Shown one piece after another: positions 55,881-64,000 of a DNA stretch of 64,000 bases. The stretch is from Daedaleopsis sinensis (Eukaryota; Basidiomycota; Agaricomycetes; Polyporales; Polyporaceae), in NCBI GenBank assembly GCA_033807695.1, contig CM066305.1, forward strand, positions 3,162,001 through 3,226,000, written 5' to 3'. Both the position numbers and the translations under genes were made by a program. The notes beneath the pieces are model-generated. The model ran no database searches and was not told where the DNA came from. It saw nothing but the letters and a program-made list of their open reading frames with translations. Numbering within the stretch: position 1 is the first letter of the stretch; each line of letters begins with the position of its first letter.

Positions 55881-58128
55881 ATGTCCGCCACTGCGCCGGA
55901 GGCCGACCACGGCGAGCCCCTCGACACTCTGGAGGCCCTCGTCGAGCGCGGCGAGGCGCCCCCTCCCGCGCAACGCGACGCGACCCATGCGCTCCTCTTC
56001 GCGGAACTGGTACGTTGTTCGTCTTCCCTCCGTGCCCTGCCGCTACTAACCCTCCTTCCAGCCCAACTTCACCGGTCCCCTGCGCCGCTTGGACCGCGCC
56101 TTCACCGGCTACCTGGAGCTGGTGCGCGACGACCTGGCCCCTCGCGTCTTCAACGCGCTCGTCCGCCGGTATTCGCTCGAGAGCCGGGACCATCGGCTGC
56201 AGCGTTTGACGTCGCGCCGGGACGAGATCACCAAACAAATCGACGGCATCAAGAACAAGCTCGAGGTGCAGCAAGCCGCACCGCCTGGCACGGTCCCGGC
56301 GGAGGAGTTGGCGCGGGGCGAGAACATGCTCGCGGCGACCGAGGAGAAGTTGGAGGTCTGCAAGCGGACCTGGGCGCGCATCTCCACGCAGCGTACGTCG
56401 CTTCCGCTCCGGCCATTGTCGTCCACTAACCCGTTCTAGTCGAGGAGGTCCGCCAGCACGGCGACTACCGTCTCCTACCCAAGGCCGAGTCCCCATCCCC
56501 CGTCGTTCCCGAGGCCCCCGCCGAGGCTCAGTCCGACGACGAGTCTAGCGACGCCGCACCGCCCGCCGCCAAAAAGGCTCCCCTACCTCGCCCTCGCTCC
56601 CGCGTTCCGAAGTCGAAAGCCGTCATTGAAGACTCGGACGCGGAAGCCGCGTCGGAGGTGGACGTCGCCGAGGACGTCGAGGACGCGGACGAGGACGACG
56701 AGGAGGACGACGAGGACGCCGACGTCGGCGCGGCGCCGACGCCCACGAAGCCGAAGTCCAGGCGCGGCAAGAAGACCCCCGAATCGAAACCTCGAGCCCT
56801 GCGCACCTCGCGCAACCCTCCCGCCGCTCTCGCACTCGCGGGTGACGTACGTTCTTCTGTTTGTCTACTTCGCCTCCTTCCCTGCTAAACCGCTCGTTGT
56901 TCTCTTGTAGGCCGTGTGTGAGCGCTGCAGCTCCAAGACTCGGAAGGGCGACTTGACGTGTGTCCGCCTCCCCGGCGTCGTCCGCTGTGAGAAGTGCAAG
57001 GAGGAGGACCAACGGTGCGATTACCTCGGCCTGAGCCTCCGCGGTGTCGTCAAGGAATACGGCGGCCCCTCTAACCACAATCCTCGCGTCCTCGCCGTTT
57101 TCAACGGTCACGGCTTCACCTTCCCCCTCGGCCCTCTGAAGGACGCGCGCGGCAAGGTCAGGAAGCCCCCGCTCACCGACGAGCAGCTCGCCGAGGGCGC
57201 CCGGCGCGTTTCCGCCATCCTGGCCAGTGACCTCGTCGTCAAGATCGTCAATCTCGACATCTTGCAGAGCGAGGCTCGTCGCGTCGGGATCGACCCCCTG
57301 CTCGCTGCGCCCACTATCTTTCCGAAGGGCGTGCCGAAACGCTCGCTGCCGGCCAGCGGGACGCGTACTGACTTGAGCCGGTCTGCCCCCTCCAAGTCCT
57401 CCACGCCGCGCGGAGCCGGTCCTTCCCCCACGAAGAAGCGTAAGGCGGAGGAGGTTCCTGCTAGCACTCCGCCGTCGGCCGCGCCTCCTCCCGGCAAACG
57501 CTCCAAGCCTGCTGCGCCGCCCGACGCGAAGCCCGTCGTCGTCGTCCCCACCTCCGCGTCGTCTTCTCGTCGGCCCGCCGACCCTGCTCCGCCGACGCCT
57601 ACCAACTCGGCGTTGTACCTCAACGATGCCGCCATGGCCTCTGTCCGCGCTCTCCGCCGCCAGTGGGCGGAGCAGATCGCGATGCTCGGCGCGACGTACC
57701 GGACCATGCTGGACTTGGTCTCGATGGAGGAGTCGCTCACGAACGCCGAGTTCGGGAGCCCGGTTGGGCAGCGGGGCCGCGTCGTCGCAACGCAGCCGCC
57801 TCTGACACTGCTCGACCTTCCCCCCGAGATGGTGGACTGCGCGTTTGACCCCGCCTTCCACACCACGGCGTCCTGCCTGCCGATCTTCGAGGTTCCCGCT
57901 GGCTTCGTTCCTCGTTCGGGGACCGAGGGTCCGTCCTCGGGCGCCGTCGCGGTCGAGCCCGTGCTCCTCGCCGGCAGCTCGTCGTCGGCTCGTACCCGGG
58001 GCTCGAGAGTTGTCCCCCCTGTGAAGCGCGGCAGCTCCAAGCTCGCGCCGTCGTCGAAGGGGAAGGAGCGTGCTGTCGTTGAGTCCGACTCAGACGGCGA
58101 CCTGTTTGCTGAGGGTGCTATGGACTAG
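55881..58128 (+). CDS. Zn2Cys6-like cysteine-cluster protein, antisense cargo gene 2
   Basis: Four exons: 55881-56009, 56062-56392, 56440-56846 and 56911-58128; 694 residues, all junctions in frame. An N-terminal helical part (LDRAFTGYLELVRDDLAPRV, then a coiled coil RRDEITKQIDGIKNKLEVQQ) is followed by a very acidic stretch. A six-cysteine cluster lies at residues 292-325 with spacing C-x2-C-x10-C-x8-C-x2-C-x6-C (CERC, GDLTC, RCEKC, QRCD). This resembles the fungal Zn2Cys6 DNA-binding domain, but the first loop is longer than the usual six residues. A basic KKRK motif and a disordered, Ser/Pro-rich C-terminus follow. Nuclear DNA binding is likely but unproven. It is antisense to pol within the same Gypsy element. 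Confidence 0.72.
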
Positions 58129-58664
58129 GACTCTGCTTGTGTTGCGCTTTTCTTTCTTGGATGTCGGCCCTCTGCTCCTCTCGTCTTCTTCGTTGTCGCT
58201 CTCGTCGTCGTCGTCGTCTCTTGCTTACGCTCGCCTGTCGGTCGTGTTCCTCGCTCCTCGTCGTCGCTCCGTGTGTCGTCCTCTCGCGTTGTTTTTCTTT
58301 GCTCCGTCTCGTCGTCGCCTGCTGTACCCCCGTGTTGTTCATACCGTAGTTTTTCCTCTTAATGGCATCACTCTCTCTCCTCTCGTCGTGTGCCGCTGGC
58401 TCCTCAAAACTCTGAGTATAAATTATTTGGCTTGTGAATAGATAATGGACCTGAGGAAGGGGGGAATGCTAAAAAGAGGGGCGAAAGGTTCGCTCGGCGA
58501 TTTGTTCCGAGTCGGCGGTCTGCCTTCTTCGGTGTTCCGCTGTCGCTCTGAGCGTTTTGTGTGGGCTTCTACTCTTGTGCGCCCTTTTTGTCTGGTGCCG
58601 TTGGTGGCGTGCGCTCCATCCTCCTCCCCACCGAGATGTCGACTCCCCAGTCGACTGCCTGACC
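58129..58664. other. spacer between cargo gene 2 and pol, with polypurine-tract copy
   Basis: Convergent 3' ends of cargo gene 2 (plus) and pol (minus). CGTCGTCTC-type pyrimidine-rich sequence fills the left part. The 13-nt polypurine-tract copy (minus strand) lies at 58620-58632, only about 33 bp past the pol stop, but is not followed by a TG-starting LTR. Confidence 0.5.
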
Positions 58665-61600
58665 CTAGTCGGCTAGGGTGGCGATGCCGGCGCTCTCGGC
58701 GGTTTCTTCGTCGTTCGCTGCGTCGGCGCTCGCCTCCATCGCGTCGAGAGTGTCGTCGTCGGCGTCGAGCAGGTTGCGCGAGAACGCTATGGGCTCCTTC
58801 CTCGCTAGGTAGGGGATGACGCGGAACGCCGCTGTCGGCCTGTCGAATACGGCGCCGTTGAGTTCCGCTAAGATGTATGCGCCCCCCCGATTGCGGGATA
58901 CGACGACGTACGGCCCTAGATATCGGGGTCGCATTTTCCTGTTGAGAGACTTCTCGACTGCGGTGTTGCGCATCAGCACCAGGCGGCCTGCCTGTAGGTT
59001 GTAGTCCCGAATCGTCGCTCGATGGTCCGCTTCGAACTGTCGTGCCGCTTCAACTCGACCCTGGAAGACCGCGGACCTGAGGAGGGCTAGTTGTTCGGGG
59101 CGCTTTTGTAGTGCGATGGCCCGACGCGCGACGAGCTCGTGCGTCGGGATCAGTGTGGTTGGGACGGGCATGAGGTATGTTGCCTCGGCGATGTCGAAGG
59201 GCAGGATCGGCGACGTGCCGGTGATCGCAAAGTAGGGTGAGCAGCCCATTCTTCGGCGGTGTGTGACCCGGTCGGCCCATAACACAGAGTAGACTCGTGA
59301 GACCCAAAGGTCCGTGTCGCCCTCGCATGCCTTCACCAGGGAGTCTCGGACGTGGAAGTGGGGTCGTTCGACGATGCCGTTCGCCTGTGAATTGTAGCCC
59401 GAGATGCGGATGTGCTTGATGTGGTACTGCCGTTCCATGTATTCCAAAGCGGCGATGAACGGCGTCCCGTTGTCGGACACGATTTCGGCGAGTGCACCCC
59501 ACCGGCAGAGGAGGTCTTGATAGATCCAGTCGCCGACGGTCTTCGCTGTGCACGACTTGACGGCGCGGGCTTCGGGCCACGACGTCGTCGCGCAGCGGGC
59601 GTGTAGGATGTGCTTATAGGCCCCCGGCATGTCCATGGAGTCGACGTGCACCCGAACCATCGGCGCTGCGGGGTACACGACCGTCGGCGGTATGCTAACT
59701 TTCCGGGTCTGCCGTACTTGACATTGGTGGCAGGACCGGACATACCACGCGACATCGGCCTTGAGGTCAGGCCACCAGGCTCGTTCCGACAGGAAGGACG
59801 TCGTCGCGTGTATCCCCCGGTGCCCGATGTGGTCGTGCATCTCGACGATAGCCTTTGCCCGTTCCTCGCCGAAGAGTACCAGCTGGTACGCGCCGTTAGG
59901 TACGATCCGCCATAGCTTGTTGTCGGCGTCGAGGAAGAATTGTTCGGCGTAGCGCAGGAACCTCTGTTTCTCGCGGTCGTCGGTGGGTATAGGGGTTCCC
60001 GTTGTCAGCCAACTCCTGACCTCGGCGACGCGCGTGTCGAACTTCGTCGCTTGCGTCGCGCGGGGGAAATCGCCGTAGGGCGTCGGGGCCACAGCGTCCA
60101 GGCGGCCCGCCGTCCCACTAGTCTGTTGGAAGAGTACCTGGACCATCGTGTCTGAATAGAGCATCTCGTCGACGGGGGCGTGCGCGAGTGACGGCGGCGG
60201 GTTGATGAGGTGAAGGAAGCCGTACATCTTGTCGACCCAGTCCTGGTACTCGCCGTCGTCGCCGTCGTCGGCGGGCTGGTCTCCGTCCTGCGGCGGTCGT
60301 CGGGAGAGGCCGTCGGGTCCGTGCGTTGCGCCGGGAACGTGCACCAGCTCGAAGTGGTAGAGGTTGATGGCTACGATCCACCGGTTCATGGAGGCGGAAG
60401 GGACGACGTCGGGGTTCTGCAGCATCCCCTTGATGTACTTGGCGTCAGTCTCGACGATGAGGTTGCGGATGCCGACGAGGTAGAAACGGAGCGCCTTCAA
60501 CGATCGGTACAGGCCGTAGAGCTCGAGCTTGGGCTGGGAGAATCGTGCCTCGCGTTCGTTGAGCGTGATGGACCCGAATCGACTATAGTACCGAATTCGA
60601 GGGTTATCGGTGTCTTGCTGCCCTAACTGGTAACCTACGGCGATAAAAGAGGTGTCGACGGCGAGTATCACCGGCGAGCCCGAATCATAGTCAATCGGGC
60701 GCAGAGCCGGCGAGTCGAGCAGAGCCTGCTTGAGGTCCGCCATCGCCTGGAGTTGCTCGGCGCCGAACTCCCAAGGGGCATCCTTCCGGGTGAGCTTGAC
60801 GAGCGGGTGGGCGCGTTTAGCGAAATCGCGGATAAAGATCCGGCCCACGCCCACGGTCCCCAGGAAGGCCCGGACGTCAGAGATGTTGGAACAGGTCTGC
60901 CAGTTCACTACGGCGGCGACGTTCGAGGGCTCCGGCGCGCGGCCGAGAGGTGTGCAATAATGGCCCGCCGCCGTGAACTTCGGCGGCGCGACTTCTGACT
61001 TTGGTCCGGAAAACGTCCCGCCGGCGTGTTTCATGCGCTGGACTACGCGGTTGAGGTCGCCGAGGTGCTCCCAGAAATACCTGCGGACCCCAGGGTTTGC
61101 CGGGATACATTCGTAGGAACCGTCAATGCGTTGGTAACTGCTTTTCGGTCCTTTGACGAACACGTCGTCGATGTACGTGAGTGCGCAGTGCGGAATTTCG
61201 GGTTGGAGGATGAAGGTGATGTCGTCGTGAAAGATGGGTACGGAGTTGGACCATCCCATCGGCAGCGTGGTGAGGCGCATGGCGCCGAAGGGAGTCTGGA
61301 AAGTGGTTAAGTCCCGAGAGTCTTCGTGGAGAAGCCGTTCGTCGTAGCCAACGTAGAGGTCTAGCACGGTTCCGCACGAGTTCCCGGCGAACTGCTCGGC
61401 GATGTGGTCGGGTATCGGCGGTACACCGCTGTGCTGGATAGTGACTTCGTTCAGCGGCTCCAGGCTGTGTACGATGCGAACCGAGCCGTCCTTTTTGAGC
61501 ACGCAAAACCATCGGGACCGGTAGGACGAGTTGGACGGTTCGTACACGCCGGCGGTGATCTTCCTTCGGAGGAGCTCGGTTGCGGGTCGATAGACACCTG

Positions 61601-62585
61601 GGGCTAGCGGGAAGTTCGTTTGTCGCCATGGTTTGTGCGGGACCACAGGAATCTTGACCGGCGGGAACATGTCTTTGTCGAGCGTGCCACGTTCCGAATC
61701 CTCCCAAGCGAAAGCGTCCTCGTGCGCTAGGAAAAAGGCGTCGAGCACGTCGAGCTCCTCCGGCGTGAGCCACTTGTGCTTCTCGCGCATGGTTTGTCGG
61801 CGCTCTGCCGTGTACCGCTTGCCGGGTACGAACGGTGGCGGGTTCGGGTTCAGCTCCGGCAGTCCTTCGAGCGGGTCGCCGATAATCTGTCGAACGATGC
61901 GGAACTCGGCGGGCAGGTCTGTCATAATTGGCCGGACCTTCTTCGCCACGGGCTTGTACTTCTTTTTGGTTTTGAGGAAGACGTCCACGGGCACCTCGGC
62001 ATCCTCGGCGGTCTCGGTCACGTCGGTGACCGACGTCTTTCGGCGCGGCGCCGACGCGCTGTTCGGGAGTGGCGTGCAGGCTTCGGTGTCGGCCTCGGTC
62101 TCGACTTGCAACGGCGCAGGTAGTGAGACGGGGCTACGGAAATATGTGAAAACGTTCACCACCGCCTCCTTCGGCGATTTCGACGTAGTCGGCGCACTTG
62201 GCCCGGTGGACTCCGGAGGAGTGGTGTGGCGACGCTTGGCGGAGCGTCGCGGTAGGGATCTCGTCGCATAGACGGGTTTTGGTACTGCCTTGGTGGCCCG
62301 ACTATTTGCGGGCCTCGGTCGGCGGTCCGCCGAGAGAGTATCGGGTGTGGGTAGGGCGGCGCCGGCTACGGCACCATTCGAGACAGCGGACAAAAGGGGC
62401 TGGAGACGTGGAGAAAGGTCGGGATCATCGCACATGCGAACGTAGGTTTCTTGTATATTTTTGGGAGAGAGATCGGTCAAGGGGGTCTGGGAAACAAGGA
62501 AAAACTCGTCGGTCCTATGGTCATACTCGAGGACGAGAGCGACGTTCTCATCGTCGGCTTCTACATCCTCGACCACCGAAAACCC
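58665..62585 (-). CDS. Gypsy Pol: reverse transcriptase, RNase H, integrase
   Basis: About 1,303 residues in the -1 frame relative to gag-pro; it has no convincing ATG of its own and is probably made by frameshifting at 62585-62579. Order of domains is RT, RNase H, integrase, as in Ty3/Gypsy. RT: VLKKDGSVRIVHSLEPLNEV, FQTPFGAMRLTTLPMGWSNS, catalytic YIDDVF. RNase H: VILAVDTSFIAVGYQLGQ, KLELYGL and IVETDAKYIKGML. Integrase: zinc site HDHIGHRGIHAT with CHQCQVRQ, then the DDE core at VDSMDMPG, IVSDNGTPF and NGIVERPH. A GPY/F-like module follows (RYLGPYVVVSRNRGGAYIL). The C-terminus is acidic and shows no chromodomain. No stop interrupts the frame, so the element may be young. Confidence 0.93.
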   Translation of the reverse strand, partial: GFSVVEDVEADDENVALVLEYDHRTDEFFLVSQTPLTDLSPKNIQETYVRMCDDPDLSPRLQPLLSAVSNGAVAGAALPTPDTLSADRRPRPANSRATKAVPKPVYATRSLPRRSAKRRHTTPPESTGPSAPTTSKSPKEAVVNVFTYFRSPVSLPAPLQVETEADTEACTPLPNSASAPRRKTSVTDVTETAEDAEVPVDVFLKTKKKYKPVAKKVRPIMTDLPAEFRIVRQIIGDPLEGLPELNPNPPPFVPGKRYTAERRQTMREKHKWLTPEELDVLDAFFLAHEDAFAWEDSERGTLDKDMFPPVKIPVVPHKPWRQTNFPLAPGVYRPATELLRRKITAGVYEPSNSSYRSRWFCVLKKDGSVRIVHSLEPLNEVTIQHSGVPPIPDHIAEQFAGNSCGTVLDLYVGYDERLLHEDSRDLTTFQTPFGAMRLTTLPMGWSNSVPIFHDDITFILQPEIPHCALTYIDDVFVKGPKSSYQRIDGSYECIPANPGVRRYFWEHLGDLNRVVQRMKHAGGTFSGPKSEVAPPKFTAAGHYCTPLGRAPEPSNVAAVVNWQTCSNISDVRAFLGTVGVGRIFIRDFAKRAHPLVKLTRKDAPWEFGAEQLQAMADLKQALLDSPALRPIDYDSGSPVILAVDTSFIAVGYQLGQQDTDNPRIRYYSRFGSITLNEREARFSQPKLELYGLYRSLKALRFYLVGIRNLIVETDAKYIKGMLQNPDVVPSASMNRWIVAINLYHFELVHVPGATHGPDGLSRRPPQDGDQPADDGDDGEYQDWVDKMYGFLHLINPPPSLAHAPVDEMLYSDTMVQVLFQQTSGTAGRLDAVAPTPYGDFPRATQATKFDTRVAEVRSWLTTGTPIPTDDREKQRFLRYAEQFFLDADNKLWRIVPNGAYQLVLFGEERAKAIVEMHDHIGHRGIHATTSFLSERAWWPDLKADVAWYVRSCHQCQVRQTRKVSIPPTVVYPAAPMVRVHVDSMDMPGAYKHILHARCATTSWPEARAVKSCTAKTVGDWIYQDLLCRWGALAEIVSDNGTPFIAALEYMERQYHIKHIRISGYNSQANGIVERPHFHVRDSLVKACEGDTDLWVSRVYSVLWADRVTHRRRMGCSPYFAITGTSPILPFDIAEATYLMPVPTTLIPTHELVARRAIALQKRPEQLALLRSAVFQGRVEAARQFEADHRATIRDYNLQAGRLVLMRNTAVEKSLNRKMRPRYLGPYVVVSRNRGGAYILAELNGAVFDRPTAAFRVIPYLARKEPIAFSRNLLDADDDTLDAMEASADAANDEETAESAGIATLAD

Positions 62586-64000
62586 ATCGGCATCTCACGC
62601 ATTCCCGCCGGCGCCGTGCCCTTCGCATACGTAGGCATTGCTATCTTCTTCCCGGTGTTTGGGCACGTAACCTCGAGCGTCTGCCGACCGTCGGCCTCGT
62701 TCCGAATTTCGGCGGACAGCAGTACCTCGAATGGTCGGCCCAGCAAGACGTCGTAGGAGGCGTTCTGGACGATGTGCATCTGGAGGTAGACCGTGATTCC
62801 ACCGGCGATGGCTACGGGCACGTCGCGGGCTAGACCAAGCGTGCTCTGTTCCTCGCCGTTGGCCGACATCATCGTGATGCGCGCCGTCGGATCCCAACTG
62901 AGCCCCAACTCGTGTGCCTTGTCGACGCTACACGACACGATTTGCGACCCGCTGTCGAGGATACACTCTACAATGTCGGCGTCGTTGACCCAGGTGGCGA
63001 TGGACCGCAGCTTGAAGCTGTTCGAGGCCACGATCCTGTCGGCGTTCGCGTCGGCGGAGACCCGGGCACCCACGGCGCCGATCAAGTTGACTCGGTACAC
63101 TCCCTTAGGCCTCGGTTGCTGCCCAGCGGGAGCGTCCGCCGGCGGAAGGTAGTTCTGGGGAATGTTCGACGGTGCGTGCAAGCGGTCCTCGCTGTCGGGG
63201 ACCTCCTCGACGCGGGGTAACTGGCGGACAGGTCCGAACCGCGGACTACCGCCGACGGGGGTCGCCGAGTCGACTACCGGCACTGGGGTACGGCGCAACG
63301 CCGTGGCCTCCTGCATGAGCTTGCGGACGTCGGGGGAGATACGTAGAAGATCGGCGGGAGTAAGGGTGACCGATTCTTTCTCTACAAAGTTGGCACTGAA
63401 GACTCTTTTCGCAGCGGTCTCGTCGGCGATCGGCGCCGCGACTTTATACGCCGGCGTCGGGGCTGCCTGTCTCTCGGCGGAGCGCGCAGGACGTGGCGGC
63501 GGCGCCGTCGCGGGGCGGTAGGAGAACTCGTGCGTCGGGGGATCACCCGCGCGGGTTGCCTCTCGCGCCGCCGCAAACGGAAGGGGGGGGAACGTCGGGT
63601 CGTCGTCTTCGGTCGTCGGGGAGCGGGCGCGCGTACGGTCTGGCTTGACACTCGCGTCCGCGTCGGCGACGTCCGATGGCCCCTCGGGAGGCTGGCCTTC
63701 TTCGACGGGATCCTCCTGCGCGTCAGCCTCGTGTTCTACCACTTCGGGATTCAGCCGGACCGTCCTCGTCGTCTGCTTCGGCGGTAGGGACGTGATTACC
63801 ACGCCGTCGAACACCTGCCTTGGCTTCTTGTTGCCGCGTTTCTTCTCCAGGATGTCGTTGGCTAGAGCCAGGTGCTGAGCGAGGCACTCTACATGTTCCT
63901 CCATACTGCGTTCCTCCGAGACCAGGACGGACTGTTGGTTGTTGACGTACGTGGCCGGCGCCGCAGTAGGTGTTTGTAGGGCGCCGAAGCCGTCGGCGAT
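62561..64000 (-). CDS. Gypsy Gag-Pro, C-terminal part (aspartic protease)
   Basis: The frame is open to the right edge of the window, so Gag is incomplete; the ATG at 63904 is internal. The visible part is a disordered, Pro-rich linker, then a retroviral-type aspartic protease: catalytic ILDSGSQIVS, the flap-like region MMSANGEEQS, and the second-half hydrophobic triad near YDVLLGRPF. No CCHC knuckle was seen in the visible part. The stop (62563-62561) overlaps the start of pol by about two dozen bases. Protease releases the element's proteins from the polyprotein. Confidence 0.9.
   Translation of the reverse strand: MADGFGALQTPTAAPATYVNNQQSVLVSEERSMEEHVECLAQHLALANDILEKKRGNKKPRQVFDGVVITSLPPKQTTRTVRLNPEVVEHEADAQEDPVEEGQPPEGPSDVADADASVKPDRTRARSPTTEDDDPTFPPLPFAAAREATRAGDPPTHEFSYRPATAPPPRPARSAERQAAPTPAYKVAAPIADETAAKRVFSANFVEKESVTLTPADLLRISPDVRKLMQEATALRRTPVPVVDSATPVGGSPRFGPVRQLPRVEEVPDSEDRLHAPSNIPQNYLPPADAPAGQQPRPKGVYRVNLIGAVGARVSADANADRIVASNSFKLRSIATWVNDADIVECILDSGSQIVSCSVDKAHELGLSWDPTARITMMSANGEEQSTLGLARDVPVAIAGGITVYLQMHIVQNASYDVLLGRPFEVLLSAEIRNEADGRQTLEVTCPNTGKKIAMPTYAKGTAPAGMREMPMGFRWSRM
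62579..62585 (-). promoter_or_regulatory. -1 ribosomal slippery heptamer GGGTTTT
   Basis: Read on the minus strand in the gag-pro frame as G GGT TTT, an exact X-XXY-YYZ heptamer. Shifting back by one there joins gag-pro to pol (TCG GTG GTC GAG), and the gag-pro stop follows 16 nt later. A downstream stimulatory structure was not assessed. Confidence 0.65.

Larger units (their letters stand above)
54281..64000 (-). mobile_element. Ty3/Gypsy LTR retrotransposon, 3' part, with antisense cargo
   Basis: Minus-strand element running off the right edge. From right to left: gag-pro frame (64000-62561), pol (62585-58665), then about 4 kb with two plus-strand spliced genes, then a polypurine tract (54644-54632) and a candidate 3' LTR starting TGTTGGGTGCC at 54631. 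A second copy of the polypurine-tract region lies right after pol (58632-58620). The 5' LTR and primer-binding site are outside the window, so LTR identity cannot be compared. Confidence 0.75.

Noticed and set aside
56623..57861. Minus-strand open frame of about 412 codons
   Set aside because: Lies opposite the acidic and Ser-rich exons of cargo gene 2, Arg-rich and low complexity; the spliced plus-strand gene explains the sequence.
58454..58468. Plus-strand purine tract GAGGAAGGGGGGAATG followed by TG as a possible LTR start
   Set aside because: It has the wrong orientation for the Gypsy pol gene and no matching retroelement on the plus strand; kept only as a remote alternative for a separate plus-strand element.
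1..64000. tRNA, rRNA, CRISPR arrays and bacterial-style operons
   Set aside because: None were recognised; the many introns and gene families show nuclear fungal DNA.

Overview
This window is nuclear DNA from a mushroom-forming basidiomycete (Agaricomycetes; a white-rot polypore-like species is a guess). The evidence is dense short GT-AG introns of about 50-60 nt, GC-rich coding sequence, and families typical of that class: a BTB/POZ protein, MATA-HMG-like HMG box, RBR E3 ligase, very large vWA/GTPase proteins, a Tad-like LINE and a Ty3/Gypsy element. No tRNA, rRNA, CRISPR array or bacterial-type operon was seen. Exon borders were read by eye from splice signals and frame continuity, so individual introns may be off.

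Layout. 1-16 kb: end of a GPI-anchored Ser/Thr-rich protein, an HMG-box protein, the DEAD-box helicase Dbp8, a BTB/POZ protein, a repeat-rich segment of about 1.6 kb with 10-bp-period AAGTG/CACTT arrays, the kinase activator Mob1, and an RBR ubiquitin ligase fused to a cysteine-protease-like (deubiquitinase-like) N-terminus. 16-25 kb: a very large multi-exon gene (copy A) with a GBP/VLIG-type G domain, Cys/His clusters and a C-terminal vWA domain; it is divergent from the RBR gene and carries an apparent frameshift. 25-40 kb: a coiled-coil tail-anchored protein, a membrane-anchored FG nucleoporin, cytochrome b5, a TRAPPC2L/Tca17-like TRAPP subunit and the RNA polymerase II assembly factor Rtp1. 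41-49.7 kb: a C2H2 zinc-finger gene and a second, inverted copy (B) of the vWA/GTPase gene, cut at its 5' end.

49.7-64 kb is a retrotransposon nest. A Tad-like LINE with an (AAAC)n tail abuts the cut end of copy B. Next to it lies the 3' part of a Ty3/Gypsy element on the minus strand, running off the window. Two spliced plus-strand genes, each with its own TATA box, sit between the Gypsy pol gene and its likely 3' LTR. They look like antisense cargo. Gag-pro and pol are joined by a canonical -1 slippery heptamer.

The most interesting objects are the inverted pair of vWA/large-GTPase genes with the neighbouring protease-RBR fusion, the Gypsy element with antisense cargo genes, the nucleoporin with POM121-like layout, and the decamer arrays.
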